In this document: in pieces, positions 59,918 to 64,000 of the stretch | How the letters are laid out: the number at the start of each line of letters is the position of its first letter | Position numbering within the stretch: position 1 is the first letter of the stretch | Assembly: GCA_965246945.1 (NCBI GenBank) | Contig: CBDFFW010000001.1 | Location: 744,001-808,000 of the forward strand | Source: CBDFFW01 sp965246945 | Lineage (GTDB): Bacteria; Pseudomonadota; Alphaproteobacteria; UBA11073 | Length of the DNA stretch: 64,000 bases | Direction of reading: 5' to 3' | Program-made: the position numbers and the translations under genes | Notes under the pieces: generated by a model | Seen by the model: the letters and a program-made list of their open reading frames with translations, nothing else | Told to the model about the DNA's origin: nothing | The model's database searches: none

Positions 59918-60332
59918 ACTCAAACGTTTGGAAATCAATTTAGATAAATTGCAAAAAAGCTATGCCAATCTATTGCGTGGTTTAGAGCGCCAACGTGATG
60001 AAGAATTTTATGAAATCTTATCAAATCGTTTTCGTTTAAGTTTTGAAGTCATCTGGCGCTTGGCACGCCGTGTTATGATTGCCCATAAGGTCGATTTTGA
60101 ATTTAATACCATGCGCGAATTGGTCGAAAAAGCACAGGAAATTGGCTTATTTCCGGTAAGTTTGCTGTGGTTAAAAATGCAGACTGACCACAATATATTA
60201 ACCCATGAATATGATGAACCTGACCTCAAAAATATTTGCAAAAAAATTGAACAACAATATGTCTCAGTTTTAAATATTGCCGTTGAAAATTTAACCAATG
60301 CCACCAATAAAATCATCAGCCAAGGAGCTTAA
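59904..60332 (+). CDS. HEPN-type nucleotidyltransferase substrate-binding protein, putative toxin
   Basis: The 142-residue helical protein belongs to the HI0074-like group (YANLLRGLERQRDEEF, then FRLSFEVIWRLARRVM). The HEPN motif region reads DHNILTHEYDEPD (95-107): His101 is kept, but where this family usually has the arginine of the RX4-6H RNase motif there is His96. RNase activity may therefore be reduced or lost. It overlaps the MNT gene and ends 3 bp before nrdB. Confidence 0.9.
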   Translation: MSAAKLKRLEINLDKLQKSYANLLRGLERQRDEEFYEILSNRFRLSFEVIWRLARRVMIAHKVDFEFNTMRELVEKAQEIGLFPVSLLWLKMQTDHNILTHEYDEPDLKNICKKIEQQYVSVLNIAVENLTNATNKIISQGA

Positions 60333-60335
60333 ATA

Positions 60336-61337
60336 ATGTCTCGCCTATTAACCCCTAATCCTGTTTACAAACCATTTAATTACCCATGGGCTTATGAGGC
60401 GTGGTTGACGCAGCAGCGCATTCACTGGCTGCCGGAAGAGGTGCCGTTGGCCGATGATGTGAAGGATTGGAAAAACAAACTGACTGAGGGCGAGCGCAAT
60501 TTGCTGACGCAAATTTTCCGCTTTTTCACGCAGGCTGATGTGGAAGTGAATAACTGCTATATGAAGCATTATTCCCAGGTGTTTGAGCCGACCGAAATCA
60601 AGATGATGCTATCGGCTTTTTCGAATATTGAAACCGTGCATATTGCCGCTTATTCGCATTTGCTGGATACCATCGGCATGCCGGAAATGGAATATTCAGC
60701 GTTTCTGAAATACAAGGAAATGAAAGATAAATATGATTACATGCAGGATTTCAATGTGAATTCGAAAGAAGACATTGCGAAAACTTTAGCAGTATTCGGT
60801 GCCTTTACTGAAGGTTTGCAGCTATTTGCATCATTCGCGATTTTGATGAATTTCCCTCGGTTTAATAAGATGAAAGGCATGGGGCAGATCGTGAGTTGGA
60901 GTGCGCGCGATGAAACCCTGCACACACTATCAGCCATTAAATTATTCCGCACCTTTATTTCGGAAAATCCAGAGATTTGGACGGAAGGTTTGCAGCAGGA
61001 AATTTATCATTCATGCGATACCATTATTGAACATGAAGATGCGTTTATCGATTTAGCGTTTGAATTCGGGGCGATTGAAGGACTAACCGGACAAGAAGTG
61101 AAAAATTACATTCGCTATATCGGTGACCGCCGGTTGCAGCAATTGGGTTTATCTGCACGTTACGGCATTATTGATAACCCGTTGCCGTGGATGGATGCGA
61201 TGTTGAATGCGGTTGAGCATGCCAATTTTTTCGAAAGCCGCGCCACCGAATATTCACGGGCAGCGACCAAAGGTTCTTGGGAAGATGCATTTGCTGATCA
61301 CGTATTTGTTAGTGAAACAGTTGAAAAGGCCGCTTAA
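60336..61337 (+). CDS. nrdB: Ribonucleotide reductase beta subunit, class I
   Basis: The 333-residue protein holds the diiron-tyrosyl cofactor for deoxyribonucleotide synthesis. Ligands are visible as Asp68, Glu99, His102, Glu159, Glu193 and His196, and the radical tyrosine fits Tyr106 (ETVHIAAY, E-x2-H-x3-Y spacing). The C-terminus would insert into NrdA, which is not encoded in the window. Expression is likely controlled by NrdR (gene at 14552), but no clear NrdR box pair precedes this gene since the MNT-HEPN pair abuts it; co-transcription with that pair is possible. Confidence 0.96.
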   Translation: MSRLLTPNPVYKPFNYPWAYEAWLTQQRIHWLPEEVPLADDVKDWKNKLTEGERNLLTQIFRFFTQADVEVNNCYMKHYSQVFEPTEIKMMLSAFSNIETVHIAAYSHLLDTIGMPEMEYSAFLKYKEMKDKYDYMQDFNVNSKEDIAKTLAVFGAFTEGLQLFASFAILMNFPRFNKMKGMGQIVSWSARDETLHTLSAIKLFRTFISENPEIWTEGLQQEIYHSCDTIIEHEDAFIDLAFEFGAIEGLTGQEVKNYIRYIGDRRLQQLGLSARYGIIDNPLPWMDAMLNAVEHANFFESRATEYSRAATKGSWEDAFADHVFVSETVEKAA

Positions 61338-61351
61338 CCATAAATAAACAA

Positions 61352-61987
61352 GTGGCTGATACTGTATTTCAAGGTACCGCGCGCTCGGTCCAATTCGTTG
61401 AAGATGGGAATTGGAAACGGGCGCAGGTTTTTCATTATGCGCATGAAGCGGCGGCGTTAAAAAACTGGCTGCATCTCGCGTCCAATAAAATTGCGCTTGA
61501 AATCGCTTTTGAAGATGAAACTGGGCAGGGTGCATTTTTTGGCGTGCGCCTAGCTGGGATAACCAAACGGCGCGAAATGTGTTTACAGGTTTTGGAATAT
61601 TTTGGCGAACCTGGCAAACGCAGTATTCAGGACTTTTTGCGGGATGTGCATTCGCCATTTGTTGGTTTTCCATTTATGCGGGATCAACCCGAGTTGTTAG
61701 AGTTGGGCGTGGTTCATGAATGGCGTGCATTTAACCCTGTGAAATTCTGGAAAAAGGATAGTAAGCAAGAACCAGAGACTGGCCTCAAAACGGCGTTGGG
61801 TGCTTATACGCATTACCGCGATCAATTATTTGAGCAGCCATTGGCGATTGAATTGGCTTACCAATTACCTGTACCGCATTGGTTGAGCATAATTATTTCT
61901 AAGAATTATCGCGGAAAATACCGGATTGATCTACCGGCAGCAGTACAATTATGTCATAAAGTCAGTCAAAAAGACTGCTTTGTTTAG
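61352..61987 (+). CDS. Hypothetical protein after nrdB
   Basis: The 211-residue protein starts at a GTG 14 bp after nrdB and is probably in its operon. It has no signal peptide or membrane segment. Segments such as FEDETGQGAFFGVRLAGI and FMRDQPELLELGVVHEWRAF suggest a compact alpha/beta protein. I do not recognise the family and nothing ties it to nucleotide reduction beyond position. Confidence 0.65.
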   Translation: MADTVFQGTARSVQFVEDGNWKRAQVFHYAHEAAALKNWLHLASNKIALEIAFEDETGQGAFFGVRLAGITKRREMCLQVLEYFGEPGKRSIQDFLRDVHSPFVGFPFMRDQPELLELGVVHEWRAFNPVKFWKKDSKQEPETGLKTALGAYTHYRDQLFEQPLAIELAYQLPVPHWLSIIISKNYRGKYRIDLPAAVQLCHKVSQKDCFV

Positions 61988-62066
61988 CATAATTGATGCC
62001 TATTCTAAGTTTTTATTGATAGAAAATTTATAGCCGATTGAATGCTAAACCATTATAGAAGATTCT

Positions 62067-62642
62067 ATGAGTAATAATAATCCTACTTTAGATGCCATTG
62101 CCAGCGCTGCCGCTTCAGCCACTGAAGACGCAGCCGCGATGTTAAACGATTATGATATGTTAAAGGAATTGCGGAAGCGGCAGCGCGAACGCCGCTTGGA
62201 CGCCCAGAAAACACCGCGAACAATGGGCGGCAAAATTGCCGATCGGGTCGCCCAAATTGTTGGGTCATGGAATTTTGTAATTATCCAAAGCGTGCTATTG
62301 GGTGGGTGGATTATCTTTAATTTGTATTTGGATAAAAAGGGGCCAGATCCATATCCGTTTATTTTACTTAATTTGATGCTGTCCTTCCAAGCGGCCTATA
62401 CCGCGCCGATTATTATGATGTCACAAAACCGGCAGGCGAAATTGGATAAAATTGCTGCGCAGCAAGATTACGATACCAATATGAAGGCTGAGCTGGAAGT
62501 GGAATGGTTGCATATGAAGATGGATGTGCTGCGCCAGCAGGAAGTCGCTAAACTATTACAAGTTGTTGAAGATCTCAGCCAAAGCATTGCAGATACGGCT
62601 GAAAAAGAAAAGCAAGAAGCGATCGCACAAAACCAGCAATAA
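62067..62642 (+). CDS. DUF1003 membrane protein
   Basis: The 191-residue protein matches DUF1003: GGKIADRVAQIVGSWNFVII followed by two membrane helices (QSVLLGGWIIFNLYL and PFILLNLMLSFQAAYTAPII) and the signature MMSQNRQAKLD. The C-terminal third is a charged helix, likely a cytoplasmic coiled coil (EVEWLHMKMDVLRQQEVAKL). Function is unknown; the family is widespread in bacteria. Confidence 0.92.
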   Translation: MSNNNPTLDAIASAAASATEDAAAMLNDYDMLKELRKRQRERRLDAQKTPRTMGGKIADRVAQIVGSWNFVIIQSVLLGGWIIFNLYLDKKGPDPYPFILLNLMLSFQAAYTAPIIMMSQNRQAKLDKIAAQQDYDTNMKAELEVEWLHMKMDVLRQQEVAKLLQVVEDLSQSIADTAEKEKQEAIAQNQQ

Positions 62643-62682
62643 GCACTATCAGCGTATACTAAGCAGCCGCTATAAGATGTAA

Positions 62683-63711
62683 ATGCTGCGCATTGGGATC
62701 GTGTTATATGGTGGGATTGGGGATATTATTACCTATTCCCACACCATTGCGGCATTCGCCAAATTAGTTGATCAGCCGGTTACACTGATTAGCCAGCACA
62801 CCAATAATGGTGGCTTGGCACGGTTATTTGCCAAAGCGCCGTATGTTGAACAAATGTTAGATATCGAGGATCTGCATGGGTCAGATTATATCGTATTCGA
62901 TTTATTGATGTTGATCCGCCATCAGGTGACTTACCGGTTGCACCAACCCCAATTGGTGGCCGAACAATTACCCCAGCTATTGCCACTAATTGCAATTTCG
63001 GAGCATTATGTGAAGCGGCTGGAAGTTGCGGCACAAGACCAACCTAAAATGGATCGGCTTTATGCCGACTACACTGTGTTGCAAGGGTATAACCGCAACC
63101 AGTTTATTTTGCGTAGTGCGGGCTTTGATACCACGATTTGGCAGCCATTAATTTATGCCGATCCGGCCGATGAAAATATTTTGAGTAAATGGCAATTAAA
63201 ACCGCAAGGTTATCTCACTATTCATGATGGTTGGGATACTAATTTCCAATTGGGCGGAAAAAAGCCAACAAAATGCTGGCCGGACAGGCATTGGCAAACG
63301 CTGATCAATTTAATTAAACAGCATTATCCTGCCTGGCCGATTGTCCAAATGGGTAGCCGCAATTCGACAGCCTATACGGGGGTGGATGTGCAGTTAATTG
63401 GCCAAACGCATTTGGGGGAGGTGGCATGGCTATTGCGGCATAGCCGGCAGCATGTGGATACCGAAAGCGGGCTCGTGCATTTGGCCTATGCCATGGGGCG
63501 CAAATCGATTTGCCTAACCGGACCAACCAATGCGGCTTATTATAACTATCCGGATAATGATAATCTGGTCAGCCAGAATTGCCAGAATTGCGCCTGGATT
63601 ACGCCGGATTGGATTAAAGACTGTTTACTGGATTTGCCCGAGCCTGCTTGTATGGTGAGCCTGACACCTGATTTGGTTTTTCATAAATTAACCCAGAATT
63701 TGGCTGCCTAA
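62683..63711 (+). CDS. Family 9 glycosyltransferase (heptosyltransferase-like)
   Basis: The 342-residue GT-B protein starts LRIGIVLYGGIGDIITYSHT, the GT9 motif, and in the C-terminal half has KCWPDRHWQTLINLI, VDTESGLVHLAYAMG and CLTGPTNAAYY, the donor-site blocks of lipopolysaccharide heptosyltransferases. A cysteine cluster (QNCQNCAW) near residue 305 resembles that seen in some ADP-heptose-type transferases. The sugar is not determined. The downstream gene is another glycosyltransferase 38 bp away. Confidence 0.9.
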   Translation: MLRIGIVLYGGIGDIITYSHTIAAFAKLVDQPVTLISQHTNNGGLARLFAKAPYVEQMLDIEDLHGSDYIVFDLLMLIRHQVTYRLHQPQLVAEQLPQLLPLIAISEHYVKRLEVAAQDQPKMDRLYADYTVLQGYNRNQFILRSAGFDTTIWQPLIYADPADENILSKWQLKPQGYLTIHDGWDTNFQLGGKKPTKCWPDRHWQTLINLIKQHYPAWPIVQMGSRNSTAYTGVDVQLIGQTHLGEVAWLLRHSRQHVDTESGLVHLAYAMGRKSICLTGPTNAAYYNYPDNDNLVSQNCQNCAWITPDWIKDCLLDLPEPACMVSLTPDLVFHKLTQNLAA

Positions 63712-63749
63712 GGTTTACGGCAGTTGCAGCGTACTGATAGAATAAAACC

Positions 63750-64000
63750 ATGGCTTTGAAATGGCTATTTATCGATGTGGTCGGGTTTGCCTATCACCCC
63801 GCCACTCCAGAGGAAGAACCTTTGGGCGGTTCGCAATCGGCGGGTATTTATTTGATGCGCGAATTGGTCAAACGCGGGCATGAAGTTGTGTTGGCCAATG
63901 CCGCCACTGAACCCAAGCCAAGCCATGGCATTGCCCATTACACATCCAACAATCTACATCTTTTAATGCAATGGGCCGATGCAGTTGTTTTTTTAAACAA
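63750..64000 (+). CDS. Glycosyltransferase N-terminal part, 3' truncated by window end
   Basis: The ATG at 63750 opens a frame that runs off the window. The visible 83 residues include EEPLGGSQSAGIYLMRELVK and RGHEVVLAN, a typical start of GT-B family 4 enzymes, in which the glycine-rich loop after the first strand contacts the donor. It follows the family 9 gene by 38 bp and probably belongs to the same surface polysaccharide cluster. Confidence 0.8.
   Translation, partial: MALKWLFIDVVGFAYHPATPEEEPLGGSQSAGIYLMRELVKRGHEVVLANAATEPKPSHGIAHYTSNNLHLLMQWADAVVFLN

Noticed and set aside
59447..60335. Remnants of rpoC between rpoB and nrdB
   Set aside because: The interval contains only the terminator and the MNT-HEPN pair; no beta-prime motif was seen in any frame.

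Overview
The window reads as chromosomal DNA of an alphaproteobacterium with moderate GC content (about half, judged by eye). The pointers are an RpoB with the alphaproteobacterial insert pattern, a class II DAHP synthase, the hisE-HIT pair, a seven-iron FdxA, and scattered palindromic repeats of the 'gtcatcccgggcttg' and 'cctcatcctgagtag' types common in this class. Genes for arginine, histidine, aromatic and riboflavin biosynthesis argue against an extremely reduced endosymbiont. I cannot place it below class level.

Layout. 1-9.7 kb: tail of an ArsR-SRPBCC regulator, argG, a glycine-zipper protein, a CI-like repressor beside a 24-bp palindrome, tRNA-Val(TAC), an AlaX editing factor, an NlpC/P60 peptidase, a lipoprotein with an HExxH motif, an AI-2E-type permease and aspS. 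9.7-16.5 kb: a GIY-YIG nuclease gene enclosed by 39-bp perfect inverted repeats, then uvrA, an orphan gene, nrdR and class II DAHP synthase. 16.6-25.8 kb: galU, a histidine phosphatase, SYLF and DUF192 lipoproteins, a YejA-like binding protein, a Nudix-like protein and ychF. 25.8-37.8 kb: a cysteine synthase family enzyme, ugd, xerC, terC, ribE, an MFS transporter, sua5, chorismate mutase, a disordered RGG-like protein, manC with a glycosyltransferase, hisE, HIT and lspA. 37.8-49.5 kb: a 1116-residue OmpA-type protein with a long Pro/Ala repeat region, a VapBC-type pair, ftsK, recJ, glycosyltransferases, a DUF892 ferritin-like protein and a DUF433/DUF5615 pair. 49.5-64 kb: glpX, a Bax inhibitor-1 protein, a FlaG-like protein, fdxA, two uncharacterised proteins, rpoB alone with its own terminator, an MNT-HEPN pair, nrdB, DUF1003 and two further glycosyltransferases, the last cut by the window end.

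How the genes fit together. galU, ugd, manC and the scattered glycosyltransferases would supply UDP-glucose, UDP-glucuronate and GDP-mannose for surface polysaccharide. nrdB and nrdR belong to deoxyribonucleotide synthesis and its control. uvrA, recJ, xerC and ftsK serve repair and chromosome segregation. Three toxin-antitoxin-type pairs lie within about 20 kb.

The most unusual signals are the inverted-repeat-bounded GIY-YIG unit and its wider repeat family. Most copies start within 10 bp of a stop codon; one copy lies in frame inside a glycosyltransferase, another supplies the end of RibE, and a third supplies a Shine-Dalgarno. The rest are rpoB without rpoC or rplJL, a 40-bp perfect palindrome upstream of hisE, and two repeat-rich extracytoplasmic or disordered proteins. 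Start codons were moved downstream of the longest reading frame where homology, a Shine-Dalgarno or a neighbour's position favoured it; these cases are noted.
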